DNA of 64,000 nucleotides from Xanthomonas campestris pv. phormiicola (GTDB lineage Bacteria; Pseudomonadota; Gammaproteobacteria; Xanthomonadales; Xanthomonadaceae). Shown here one piece after another: positions 35,563-44,120 of the stretch. Where the stretch lies: the NCBI GenBank assembly GCA_025666215.1, contig CP102593.1, forward strand, positions 1,997,001-2,061,000. Direction: 5' to 3'. The notes below the pieces were generated by a model. It saw nothing but the letters and a program-made list of their open reading frames with translations, did not search any database and was not told where the DNA came from. Position numbers and translations under genes: made by a program. Within the stretch, counting starts at the first letter, position 1; each line of letters starts with the position of its first letter.

Positions 35563-37953
35563 TCATTGTCGCGCAGGTGGCCGTAATGTCAGCGTGTAGC
35601 GGGCCGGACCGGGCAGGAACGGCGAGGCGCGGCCCTGCACCCAGTCGTCGTGGCCGGCGCCCCAGAACGGCGACAGCGGATGCTCGCTCTGGCCGCCGGG
35701 CATGTGCGCGATGCCGTCGGCCTCGTGGCCGGGCGCGACCACCATGCGCTCGGAGGCGCCGAAGTCCGGACGCTGCACCCGCGGCATGTCGTTGTCGCCG
35801 GGCAAGGCCTCGGTCGGCATGCACAGCCAGCGCCGCAACCCTTCCGGCAGCGAGCGCGCCAGCGGATGGCAGATCGCGGCGGTGTTCTGTTCGCCCCAAC
35901 GGCGCTGCGGCAACGGCGCGTGCTGGTTGGGTTGGTCGCGGACCTCGGCGGCGGCGTCCTCCAGCAAGGCCTGCCAGCTGCCGTAGCGGCGCGGCAGCAA
36001 GTGCGGCGGTTGCTGCTGCAGCATCGGCCAGGCCACCGCTTCCAGCTGCGGCAGCGGCGGCATGGCGTCATCGGCGCCGAGTTCTGCGCGCGCCGGGGCG
36101 ATCAGGCCGTCGCGGATCCGGGTCAGCAGCGCCAGGCGCCAGGCGCGCACCAGCCGGTAACTCACCGAGTCGGTGCTGGCGCGGCCTTCCCAGTGCTGGC
36201 TGGCCTGCGCCAGCGCATGCAGCGCTGGCGTCGCGGCACCGCCGTCGCGTTGCTGCAGCAGCGTCCACCAGCGTTGCAGCAGCAGCGCGCGGTCGTCGAG
36301 CTGGATCGCCAGCAATTGGCGCTCGTCCAGTTGCGGATGCAGGCGCAGGTCGTTGCGGATCTGCTGCGCGCGCGCGCCCAGCGCATAGCCGCCATCGCCG
36401 AGCACGGCCAACTCATCGCCGCCGACGACGCGCGCATTGGCGGTCCACAGTTGTCCGTCGGCCGGATCGATCCGCTGCGGCGAATGCGCAGTGGAGACCG
36501 GCCAGGGCGCGCAGCGCTGCGCTGCCGGCACCGCCGCGCTGACGTCATGGACCAGCGCGTCGCTGCGGCAATTGGGTCCGCGCAGCGGCAGCGCGCCGAG
36601 CACGCGCCAGCCGATGTGCCCGGCACTGTCGGCCAGCACCAGGTTCTGCGCCGGGGTGGCGATGTGCTGCGCGCTGGCGAAGGCGCTGGCGAAGGCGCTG
36701 GCGAGGGAATCGGCGCGGGCCAGGTCGGCCAGGCCCAGGTTCAGCGCGCCGGGCAGTTGCGCCACCCAGCGTTGCGCCAGCGCGGTGCCGTCCGGCTCGT
36801 GCTGCAGGATCGGGCCATAGACGGTGTCTTCCACGTCCAGCGCGACGTCCAGGCCGCCGGCCACCTTGATCCTTTCGCGGTGATGAACGACCGCGGTGCA
36901 GCCGGGCTGCGGCGTGGCCGCGCACGGCGTCAACCGGTACCAGTCGCTGGTGTCGGCGTAGCTGTTGGTGAAGCCCCAGGCGACGTGGCCGTTGCTGCCG
37001 ACGATCACCGCCGGCAGGCCCGGCAGCGAAAAGCCGGTGACGTCCACGCGGCCGCCCGGCGCCTGCGCGTCGGCGTAGCGCAGGCGCACCCGGAACCACA
37101 GGCTGGGCGCGCCCAGCTGCAGATGCATGTCGTTGGCGACGATGGCGCGGCCGTCGGCGCTGCGGCTGCCGGCAATCGCCCAGTTGTTGCTGCCCGGTGC
37201 GGCATGGTCCGCGGTGTCGGCATCGCGCGGGGCGTCGGGCAGGCTGCGCAGATCGACCTGGCTGGCGTCGGGCAGCGTGGCGTCGCCGCGCGCCTGCGCA
37301 TCCAGCGGCGCGTCCCAACTGCTGCCGTCGTGGCGCAGCAGCGCGAACAGCGGCGCCGGCAAGTGCTGTTGCAGGCGGTACAGCGACAGCTCGCGGCCGA
37401 GTTGGCGGCCTTGCAGATCGAAATACATCGCGTCGCCGGCCAGTACCGAGTCCACCGGTTGCCAGTCGCACGGCGCCTTGACCAGCAGCAGGTAGGGCCA
37501 CGGCCGCACCCGCAGCGCATGCAGGCCGCGGTTGACGCCGGCGCTGTAGGCCTGCAGCGCCGCGGCATGGCTGCCGCCGAAACTGGCCAGTTGCGCGGCG
37601 GCGTGCGCGCGCAGGCGGTGCATGCGGCGTTGCCTGTCCACCCCGAGCGTGGCGTTGCCGACCAGGTCCGACAGTTCGCCGGCCGCGGCGCGGCGCATCA
37701 GGTCCATCTGGAAGTAGCGTTCCTGCGCATGCACGTAGCCGAGCGCACGCATCGCATCGGCCTCGTTGCCGGCGTCGATGGTGACCGTGCCCTGCGCGTC
37801 GCGCTGGATCCGCACCGGCGCCGCCAGCCCGTCCAGATCCCCCTGGCCGTCGAGCGTGGCCAGGCTGCCGCGCAGCAGCAGCCATGTCGCCAGCAGCAGG
37901 CCGATCGCCAGCATCGCCAGCCACAACGCTCCGCGTCTCCACTTGCTGCGCAT
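35563..37953 (-). CDS. Penicillin acylase family protein (Ntn hydrolase)
   Basis: 796 aa with an N-terminal membrane/signal segment (LAMLAIGLLLATWLLL). The family signature YVHAQERYFQMDLMRRAAAG occurs near residue 75. The autocatalytic cleavage site GSNNWAIAG near residue 255 provides the N-terminal Ser nucleophile of the beta chain. Family members cleave amide bonds in penicillins, cephalosporins or acyl-homoserine lactones; the substrate here is unknown. A 12-bp tandem repeat (36672-36707) encodes ASAFASAFAS, a mild length-variable spot. Confidence 0.88.
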   Translation of the reverse strand: MRSKWRRGALWLAMLAIGLLLATWLLLRGSLATLDGQGDLDGLAAPVRIQRDAQGTVTIDAGNEADAMRALGYVHAQERYFQMDLMRRAAAGELSDLVGNATLGVDRQRRMHRLRAHAAAQLASFGGSHAAALQAYSAGVNRGLHALRVRPWPYLLLVKAPCDWQPVDSVLAGDAMYFDLQGRQLGRELSLYRLQQHLPAPLFALLRHDGSSWDAPLDAQARGDATLPDASQVDLRSLPDAPRDADTADHAAPGSNNWAIAGSRSADGRAIVANDMHLQLGAPSLWFRVRLRYADAQAPGGRVDVTGFSLPGLPAVIVGSNGHVAWGFTNSYADTSDWYRLTPCAATPQPGCTAVVHHRERIKVAGGLDVALDVEDTVYGPILQHEPDGTALAQRWVAQLPGALNLGLADLARADSLASAFASAFASAQHIATPAQNLVLADSAGHIGWRVLGALPLRGPNCRSDALVHDVSAAVPAAQRCAPWPVSTAHSPQRIDPADGQLWTANARVVGGDELAVLGDGGYALGARAQQIRNDLRLHPQLDERQLLAIQLDDRALLLQRWWTLLQQRDGGAATPALHALAQASQHWEGRASTDSVSYRLVRAWRLALLTRIRDGLIAPARAELGADDAMPPLPQLEAVAWPMLQQQPPHLLPRRYGSWQALLEDAAAEVRDQPNQHAPLPQRRWGEQNTAAICHPLARSLPEGLRRWLCMPTEALPGDNDMPRVQRPDFGASERMVVAPGHEADGIAHMPGGQSEHPLSPFWGAGHDDWVQGRASPFLPGPARYTLTLRPPARQ

Positions 37954-38087
37954 CCATCCATCTCCGCCGGGCGATCCTGGATTCTAGACGCGACTGCGTG
38001 TCGCTCTGATGCAACAGTCGCCCGCAGTCGCGCCCGGTTGGGCCAGGGTCAGCTTCGATCGCGAAGGTGGTCGCGTACGCCCCCGAT

Positions 38088-38113
38088 GGAATCGGGATGC
38101 TAATGATTCCGAT
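38088..38113. promoter_or_regulatory. Possible Fur-like operator upstream of ftnA
   Basis: TGCTAATGATTCCGA (38098-38112) agrees with the 7-1-7 Fur consensus TGATAATnATTATCA at 10 of 14 defined positions, and overlaps a dyad GGAATC-N11-GATTCC (38088-38110). It sits ~63 bp before the ftnA ATG in the acylase-ftnA divergent region. Confidence 0.35.
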
Positions 38114-38174
38114 TGGAACGCGGCCCGCGCGGCTCGGGCACTATGGCGGCCTTAGACGCTACGGAGCCTGCCCC

Positions 38175-38660
38175 ATGAAGGGACATCCTGAAGTTGTGCA
38201 ATGCCTCAAGGACCTGCTGCGCGGCGAACTCGCTGCGCGCGATCAATATTTCATCCACTCGCGGCGCTACGAGGATCAGGGCCTGCAGGCGCTGTACGCG
38301 CGCATCAACCACGAGATGGAAGAGGAGACCGAGCACGCCGACGCGCTGCTGCGGCGCATCCTGTTCCTGGAAGGCGACCCGGACATGCGCCCGCATGCGT
38401 TCGAGCCCGGGCGCACGGTCGAGGAGATGCTGGAAAAAGACCTGCAGGTCGAATATGAAGTGCGCGCGAACCTGGCCGCCGGCATGAAGCTGTGCGAGGA
38501 GCACGGCGACTACGTCAGCCGCGACATCCTGCTCAAGCAGCTGCAGGACACCGAAGAAGACCACGCCTGGTGGCTGGAACAGCAACTGGGCCTGATCAAG
38601 CGGCTGGGCATGGCGCTGTACCAGACCTCGAAGATCGGCGGCAGTGGGGTGGGGGAGTAA
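38175..38660 (+). CDS. ftnA: Non-haem bacterial ferritin of the bacterioferritin family (FtnA-like)
   Basis: 161-aa iron-storage subunit. It begins [20 protein letters not shown]; ferroxidase residues Glu18, Glu51, His54, Glu127 and His130 are in place. The haem-ligand Met52 of true bacterioferritins is Thr here (EETEHAD), the pattern of Pseudomonas FtnA (formerly BfrA). It is therefore expected to store iron without binding haem unless mixed with a Met52-bearing partner. The stop is followed within 5 bp by heptamer hairpin 5 and a shared terminator toward parC. Confidence 0.92.
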   Translation: MKGHPEVVQCLKDLLRGELAARDQYFIHSRRYEDQGLQALYARINHEMEEETEHADALLRRILFLEGDPDMRPHAFEPGRTVEEMLEKDLQVEYEVRANLAAGMKLCEEHGDYVSRDILLKQLQDTEEDHAWWLEQQLGLIKRLGMALYQTSKIGGSGVGE

Positions 38661-38664
38661 CTGG

Positions 38665-38824
38665 CGGGACTCGGGACTCGGGACTCGGGACTCGGGAGAG
38701 CCTACCGCTGATTGCCGATGTATGGCGAGGCAAAAAAATCGGCCCGAAAGGGCCGATTTGCTGTTTGCTGTTGCGAGTCCCCAGTCCCCAGTCCCGAGTC
38801 CCGAGTCCCGAGTCCCGAGTCCCG
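38665..38824. repeat. Heptamer hairpin element 5 (ftnA/parC convergent spacer)
   Basis: Left arm 38665-38697 (over four GGGACTC units) and right arm 38774-38824 (GAGTCCC with two AGTCCCC variants) enclose a 76-nt loop that contains the intrinsic terminator. The only copy between convergent genes. Confidence 0.85.
38732..38759 (-). terminator. Terminator between ftnA and parC
   Basis: AAATCGGCCC (38736-38745) and GGGCCGATTT (38750-38759) with a GAAA loop and a run of seven As on the left, hence a U-run for minus-strand parC; it may act on both strands. Confidence 0.85.
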
Positions 38825-38832
38825 GCCCCACC

Positions 38833-41076
38833 TCACTCCACCGCCAGGTCGTCCACCTTCTGCCACCCGCGCGGCAGCAGTCCGCCGCGGCTGGCGCGCA
38901 CGCCGAGGTAGGCGTCCAGGTCCTTGAACGACAGCGACATGGTGCGCTGGCCGCTCTTCACCAGCAGCGTGTTGCCCGGCGCGACCGCGGCGATCGCCAC
39001 CACCCGCTCGGTGCCGAGCTTGGCCTTGGGGATGTCGATGATCTTGTTGCCCTTGCCCTTGTCCAGCTCGGGCAGGTCGGCGATCGGGAACGCCAGCAGG
39101 TGGCCGGCACTGGTCACCGCGACGATGCGGTCGGTTTGCAGATTGCTCACCGACGCCGGCGGCAGCACCTTGGCGTTCGGGGTCAGGTTGAGCATCGCCT
39201 TGCCGGCCTTGTTGCGGCTGGTCAGGTTCTCGAAGCGGGTGACGAAGCCGTAGCCGTGCGAGGACGCCAGCACCAGCCGGCTGTCGTTGTCGCCGCTGGC
39301 CATGGCCTGGAACGACGCGCCGGAGGCCGGCGAGAAACGCCCGGTCAGCGGCTCGCCGTTGCCGCGCGCCGACGGCAGCGAATGCGCCAGGGTGGAGTAG
39401 GCGCGGCCTTCCGAATCCAGGAACGCCACCTGCTGCGTGCTGCGCCCGCGCACCGCGGCCAGCAGGCTGTCGCCGTCGCGGTAGGACAGGCCGGCCGGGT
39501 CCACGTCGTGGCCCTTGGCCGCGCGGATCCAGCCCTTCTCCGACATCACGATGGTCATCGGCTCGCTCGGCACCAGTTCGGTCTCGTCGATCGCCTGCGC
39601 CGCGCCGCGCTGCACCAGCGGCGAGCGCCGCGCGTCGCCGAACTTCTTGGCGTCGGCGACCAGCTCGTCCTTGATCATCTTCTTCAGCTTGGTCTTGCTG
39701 GCCAGCACCGCCTGCAGCTGTTCGCGCTCCTTGGCCAGCGCGTTTTGCTCGCCGCGGATCTTCATCTCTTCCAGCCGCGCCAGCTGGCGCAGGCGGGTTT
39801 CCAGGATGTAGTCGGCCTGTTCCTCGCTGAGCGCGAAGCGCGCGATCAGCGCCGGCTTGGGCTCGTCCTCGCTGCGGATGATGCGGATCACTTCGTCCAG
39901 GTTGAGGAACGCGACCAGCAGGCCGTCCAACAGGTGCAGGCGCCGCTCGACCTTCTCCAGCCGATGGTTGAGCCGGCGCACCACGGTGTCGCTGCGGAAG
40001 CGCAGCCACTCCTCCAGCAAGGTCTTGAGGTTCTTGACCTGCGGGCGGCCGTCCAGGCCGATCACGTTGAGGTTGACCCGGTAGCTGCGCTCCAGGTCGG
40101 TGGTGGCGAACAGGTGGCCCATCAGCTGCTCGGCGTCGACCCGGTTGGAGCGCGGCACCAGCACCACCCGCACCGGGTTGGCGTGGTCGGACTCGTCGCG
40201 GATGTCTTCCAGCCACGGCAGCTTCTTGACGCGCATCTGCTGCGCGATCTGCTCGATCACCTTCGACGGCGACACCTGGTAGGGCAGCGCGGTGACCACG
40301 ATGTTGGCGTGTTCCTTCTGGAACGTGGCGCGCGCGCGCACGCTGCCGTGGCCGGTCTCGTAGATCGCGCGCAGGTCGGCGGCCGGGGTGATGATCTCGG
40401 CGGTGGTCGGGTAGTCCGGGCCGCGCACGTGTTCGCACAGGTCGGCGACGCTGGCGTCGGGATCGTCGAGCAGGCGGATCAGCGCGCTGACGATCTCGTT
40501 GAGGTTGTGCGGCGGCACGTCGGTGGCCATGCCCACGGCGATGCCGGTGGTACCGTTGAGCAGCAGGTGTGGCAGCCGCGCCGGCATCCAGGTCGGCTCG
40601 TCCATGGTGCCGTCGAAGTTCGGCGACCAGTCCACCGTGCCCTGGCCGAGCTCGCCGAGCAGCACTTCGGCGATCGGGGTCAGCTTGGATTCGGTGTAGC
40701 GCATCGCCGCGAACGACTTCGGGTCGTCGGTGGAGCCGAAGTTGCCCTGGCCCTCGATCAGCGGGTAGCGGTAGGAGAACGGCTGCGCCATCAGCACCAG
40801 CGCCTCGTAGCAGGCGCTGTCGCCATGCGGGTGGTATTTGCCGATCACGTCGCCGACGGTGCGCGCGGACTTCTTCGGCTTGGCCGTCGCGTTCAGGCCC
40901 AGCTCGCTCATCGCGTAGATGATGCGCCGCTGCACCGGTTTCAGGCCGTCGCCGAGGAACGGCAGGGCGCGGTCCAGCACCACGTACATGGAGTAGTCGA
41001 GGTAGGCGCGTTCGGCGTATTCGCGCAGCGGCAGCTGTTCGAAACCATGGAAGGCGGGGCGGGCGAGGTCGGTCAT
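38833..41076 (-). CDS. parC: DNA topoisomerase IV subunit A
   Basis: Decatenates daughter chromosomes with ParE. The 747 aa begin [17 protein letters not shown]; the catalytic tyrosine is in [10 protein letters not shown] near residue 124, and the GyrA/ParC family motif [16 protein letters not shown] near residue 79 keeps the Ser and Glu found in quinolone-susceptible ParC. The C-terminal part has the beta-pinwheel blades. The DNA just after the stop is the right arm of heptamer hairpin 5. Confidence 0.97.
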   Translation of the reverse strand: MTDLARPAFHGFEQLPLREYAERAYLDYSMYVVLDRALPFLGDGLKPVQRRIIYAMSELGLNATAKPKKSARTVGDVIGKYHPHGDSACYEALVLMAQPFSYRYPLIEGQGNFGSTDDPKSFAAMRYTESKLTPIAEVLLGELGQGTVDWSPNFDGTMDEPTWMPARLPHLLLNGTTGIAVGMATDVPPHNLNEIVSALIRLLDDPDASVADLCEHVRGPDYPTTAEIITPAADLRAIYETGHGSVRARATFQKEHANIVVTALPYQVSPSKVIEQIAQQMRVKKLPWLEDIRDESDHANPVRVVLVPRSNRVDAEQLMGHLFATTDLERSYRVNLNVIGLDGRPQVKNLKTLLEEWLRFRSDTVVRRLNHRLEKVERRLHLLDGLLVAFLNLDEVIRIIRSEDEPKPALIARFALSEEQADYILETRLRQLARLEEMKIRGEQNALAKEREQLQAVLASKTKLKKMIKDELVADAKKFGDARRSPLVQRGAAQAIDETELVPSEPMTIVMSEKGWIRAAKGHDVDPAGLSYRDGDSLLAAVRGRSTQQVAFLDSEGRAYSTLAHSLPSARGNGEPLTGRFSPASGASFQAMASGDNDSRLVLASSHGYGFVTRFENLTSRNKAGKAMLNLTPNAKVLPPASVSNLQTDRIVAVTSAGHLLAFPIADLPELDKGKGNKIIDIPKAKLGTERVVAIAAVAPGNTLLVKSGQRTMSLSFKDLDAYLGVRASRGGLLPRGWQKVDDLAVE

Positions 41077-41133
41077 GCGCAGGAAATACCTATAGGGGAA
41101 CGCGGCGGCGGGCGCCGCAGGTCAGCCGGTCGA

Positions 41134-42027
41134 TTATCCGGATGCGGCCGGCGATGCCAAGCCGCGCGTCGCGCCGGCGCGACCGGCCGCGGCCAGATAA
41201 CGCGCCGGCGGACTGCCGAAATGGGCGCGGAAGGCGGTGACGAAGGCGCTGGGGCTGCTGTAGCCGAGCCGATGCGCGGTGTCGGCGACGCTGGCGCCGT
41301 CGTTCAGCTGCCGCAGCGCCTCGGCCAGCCGCGCCTGCTGCCGCCAGCCGGCGAAGCTGAGCCCGGTTTCCTCGCGGAAATGCCGGCTCAGGCTGCGCGG
41401 CGACAGCCCGGCCCAGTGCGCCCACTGCGCCAGCGAGCGGCCATCGGCAGGGGTGGCGAGCAATTGCGCGGCGATGCGCAGCAGGCGCCGGTCGCTGGGA
41501 ATCGGCAGGTGCAGGCGTTCGATCGGCGCCTGGCGCAATTCGTCCAGCAGCACCGCGCAGATCCGCTGCTGGTCCGCATCCAGGGTCTGCGGCATGCCCC
41601 ACGCGGCCACCCGCAGCAGCAGTTCGCGCAGCAGGCCGTTCATGCCGATCACGCACGGACGATCGGCCAGGTCCGCGCAGGCCGCCGGGTGGACCAGCAG
41701 CACATGGATACGCAGCGGCCCGGAGATCTGCACCGTATGCAGTTCCTGCGGCGGCATCCAGCCGGCGCAACCGGGCGGCAGCGTCCAGTGGCCATGCTCG
41801 GTGCGGGTGCCGAGCAACCCCTCTTCCACGCAGATCATCTGCCCGCGGACATGACGGTGCCAGTCCACCTCGTGTTCCAGCGCGAGCGGGGTCTGCGCCA
41901 GGAACGCCAGCAGCGGCGGACCTTCGGCCTGGTCGAACCATTCGGCGATGCGCGGATCGTACAGGTCGGCGGTTGCGCCATGGTGCGGCGGGGGGAGAGG
42001 CACGGATGGCCGGATTTCGATATCCAT
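41134..42027 (-). CDS. AraC-family transcriptional regulator
   Basis: 297 aa: N-terminal cupin-like sensor (~40-130; HEVDWHRHVRGQMICVEEG) and C-terminal double helix-turn-helix (~190-285; SLAQWAHWAGLSPRSLSRHF, ASVADTAHRLGYSSPSAFVTAFRAHFG). It is divergent from the MarR-efflux operon across a 140-bp AT-rich control region, so it may regulate that operon or itself. The ligand is unknown. Confidence 0.9.
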   Translation of the reverse strand: MDIEIRPSVPLPPPHHGATADLYDPRIAEWFDQAEGPPLLAFLAQTPLALEHEVDWHRHVRGQMICVEEGLLGTRTEHGHWTLPPGCAGWMPPQELHTVQISGPLRIHVLLVHPAACADLADRPCVIGMNGLLRELLLRVAAWGMPQTLDADQQRICAVLLDELRQAPIERLHLPIPSDRRLLRIAAQLLATPADGRSLAQWAHWAGLSPRSLSRHFREETGLSFAGWRQQARLAEALRQLNDGASVADTAHRLGYSSPSAFVTAFRAHFGSPPARYLAAAGRAGATRGLASPAASG

Positions 42028-42124
42028 TGTCCCGATTGTAATACTGAGCCAGGCTCCGGCGCCGCTAGAGTGGCGGCGCGCCAGCGTTGCACTGCTGCAA
42101 CGCAGTATTTACTTATTTATGGGA

Positions 42125-42157
42125 TATTTTCTTGACATATATTTCTAAATGAAAATA
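42125..42157. promoter_or_regulatory. Candidate MarR operator TATTTTC-N19-GAAAATA
   Basis: A 7-bp inverted repeat (42125-42131 and 42151-42157) brackets the -35 and overlaps the -10 of the marR promoter. The region is strikingly AT-rich for this genome. Position suits autorepression by the MarR protein. Confidence 0.45.
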
Positions 42158-42159
42158 AT
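42132..42159 (+). promoter_or_regulatory. Promoter of the marR-emr operon
   Basis: Perfect TTGACA (42132-42137), 16-bp spacer, AATAAT (42154-42159; 5/6). The predicted start, 7-9 bp downstream, coincides with the MarR ATG at 42168, so the mRNA could be leaderless. Confidence 0.65.
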
Positions 42160-42167
42160 TGGCGCCC

Positions 42168-42617
42168 ATGAACTGCGCTCCCTCCCTCCCTGGTCCGCCC
42201 TCGTTCGGCCTGCTGCTGCGGCAGGTGCGCGACGGGCTGATGCGCCGCCTGGACGCCTCCATGACCGAACTCCAGCTCGGCCTGGGCTTCAGCCACTACA
42301 TCGGCATGAAGGCGCTGGCATACATGTCGCCCTGCACCGCCAACGAGTTGGCCCAGGCCATCGACCAGAACCCCAGCGCGGTCACCCGCCTGCTGGACAA
42401 GTTCCAGGACCTGGGCTGGGTACGCCGTGAAGCGCATGCGCAGGACCGCCGCGCGCTGCAGATCGTGCTCACCGACGAGGGCCGCGCGCTGTGGCAGCAG
42501 CTCAGGCAGCGCGGCGACGAGGCCATCGCCAGCGCGCTGCGCGACCTCTCGGCCGACGAGCGCGAACACCTCACATCGCTGTTGACCCGCGTCCGCGACT
42601 CCCTCAATTCGCCATGA
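42168..42617 (+). CDS. MarR-family transcriptional regulator
   Basis: 149-aa winged-helix repressor with CTANELAQAIDQNPSAVTRLLDKFQDLGWVRRE as recognition region and the wing AHAQDRRALQIVLTDEG. First gene of an operon with an outer-membrane factor, EmrA and EmrB, the arrangement of EmrR-type efflux repressors that release DNA on binding phenolic or lipophilic compounds. ATG 42168 was chosen; a TTG nine bases upstream exists. The stop overlaps the next ATG by 4 bp. Confidence 0.9.
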   Translation: MNCAPSLPGPPSFGLLLRQVRDGLMRRLDASMTELQLGLGFSHYIGMKALAYMSPCTANELAQAIDQNPSAVTRLLDKFQDLGWVRREAHAQDRRALQIVLTDEGRALWQQLRQRGDEAIASALRDLSADEREHLTSLLTRVRDSLNSP

Positions 42618-44110
42618 TTCCGCTTATGAACCTCTCCGCTTCGTCCCATCGCCTGCGCCCGTTCGCGGCCGCGGCACTCACCCTGGCGCTGGCCGCCTGC
42701 GCCAGCAGCCGTGGCCTGGAACCGCAGGGCCGCCGGCTCGATGCCGACCGGCAATTGCAGGCCGGCAAGACCCTGGCCGCCGACCAGCTGGCGCCGGCCG
42801 CCTGGCCGCAGCAGGACTGGTGGAAGGCGCTGGGCGACCCGCAGCTCGACGCGCTGATCGCCGAGGCGCTGCAGGGCACGCCGAACCTGGAGGCGGCCGA
42901 CGCGCGGCTGCGCCTGGCGCAGGCGCAGGCCGGCGCGGCCAATGCCGACCGCGGCGCCAAGCTGTCGCTGTCGGCCGGCTATACCGGCCTGCAACTGCCC
43001 AAGGGACTGGCCGGCGACGAGATCGGCGGCAAGTACATCCACAACGAGCAGGCGCTGCTGGACTTCAGCTACGGCTTCGACCTGTGGGGCGGCAAGCGCG
43101 CGGCCTGGGAAGCGGCGGTGGACCAGGCGCATGCGGCGCAGGTCGATGCGCAGGCCGCGCGCCTGGACCTGTCGGCCGGCGTGGCCCGCGCCTATGCGCA
43201 GCTCGGCTACGCCTGGCGCCTGTACGACCTGGCCGGCGAAGAGCTGGCGCGCTCGGACAACAGCCTGAAGCTGGTGCGGCAGCGGGTCGGCGCCGGCATC
43301 GACAGCAACCTGCAGCTGCGCCAGGCCGAGGCGCGGGTGCCGGCCGCGCGCCAGCAGCAGCAGGCGGCGCAGCAGCAGATCGACGAGGCGCGTACCGCGC
43401 TGGCGGCGCTGCTCGGCCGCGGCCCGGATCGCGGGCTTGAGATCGAGCGCCCGCGGCCGCTCGATCCGGTGGCGGTGCAATTGCCGTCGGTGCTGCCCAG
43501 CGATCTGCTAGGGCGCCGCCCGGACGTGGTCGCCGCGCGCTGGCGGGTCGAGGCGGCGTCGCAGAGCATTGGCGCGGCCAAGGCGCAGTTCTATCCGAGC
43601 ATCAACCTGCTCGCGCTCGGCGGCGTCGCCGCGACCAATCCCGCCGACCTGTTCAAGGGCGACGCCCTGCTCGGCGTGTTCGCGCCGAGCCTGAGCCTGC
43701 CGTTGTTCGACAGCGGCCGCCTGCGCAGCCAGCTGGCCGAGCGCGATGCGCAATACGACCTGGCGGTGGCCACTTACAACCAGGCGCTGGTGGCGGCGCT
43801 GCGCGAGGTCGCCGATCAGGTCAGCGCGGCGCGTTCGCTGGCGCAGCAGGCGCAACAGCAGGCGCAGGCGGTGGGCACCGCGCAGGCCGCCTTCGACCTG
43901 GCGCAGCAGCGCTACCGCGCCGGCATCGGCAACTACCTGGACGTGCTGAGCGTGCAGCAGCAGTTGCTCGAGGCGCAGCAGCGCCTGGCCTCGCTGCAGT
44001 CCAACCAGATCCTGGTGTCGGTGCGCCTGAACCAGGCGCTGGGCGGCGGCTACGACGCCACCTCCGCCGCCGACGCGCCGTCGACCTCCTCCGCTTCCAC
44101 GCATTCCTGA
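42614..44110 (+). CDS. Efflux outer-membrane lipoprotein (NodT/OprM family)
   Basis: TolC-like exit duct, 498 aa. Signal peptide and lipobox LTLALAAC, with lipidated Cys near residue 30. Two repeats of the outer-membrane efflux domain follow (PNLEAADARLRLAQAQAGA; LLGRRPDVVAARWRVEAASQ), the second being the classic RRPDV motif. ATG 42614 overlaps the marR stop (ATGA); ATG 42626 is an alternative. It supplies the outer-membrane part of the EmrAB pump encoded next. Confidence 0.92.
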   Translation: MIPLMNLSASSHRLRPFAAAALTLALAACASSRGLEPQGRRLDADRQLQAGKTLAADQLAPAAWPQQDWWKALGDPQLDALIAEALQGTPNLEAADARLRLAQAQAGAANADRGAKLSLSAGYTGLQLPKGLAGDEIGGKYIHNEQALLDFSYGFDLWGGKRAAWEAAVDQAHAAQVDAQAARLDLSAGVARAYAQLGYAWRLYDLAGEELARSDNSLKLVRQRVGAGIDSNLQLRQAEARVPAARQQQQAAQQQIDEARTALAALLGRGPDRGLEIERPRPLDPVAVQLPSVLPSDLLGRRPDVVAARWRVEAASQSIGAAKAQFYPSINLLALGGVAATNPADLFKGDALLGVFAPSLSLPLFDSGRLRSQLAERDAQYDLAVATYNQALVAALREVADQVSAARSLAQQAQQQAQAVGTAQAAFDLAQQRYRAGIGNYLDVLSVQQQLLEAQQRLASLQSNQILVSVRLNQALGGGYDATSAADAPSTSSASTHS

Positions 44111-44120
44111 GACCGCTGCA

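Noticed and set aside
3413..38824. Heptamer repeats as a CRISPR array or coding minisatellite
   Set aside because: Units are 7 bp, contiguous, arranged as inverted pairs, with no unique spacers and no cas genes.
38833..41076. Quinolone-resistance changes in ParC
   Set aside because: The [10 protein letters not shown] segment keeps the Ser and Glu found in susceptible ParC.
38644..42135. Long plus-strand open frame across parC and the AraC gene
   Set aside because: Crosses two conserved minus-strand genes and reads as compositionally biased shadow sequence without motifs.
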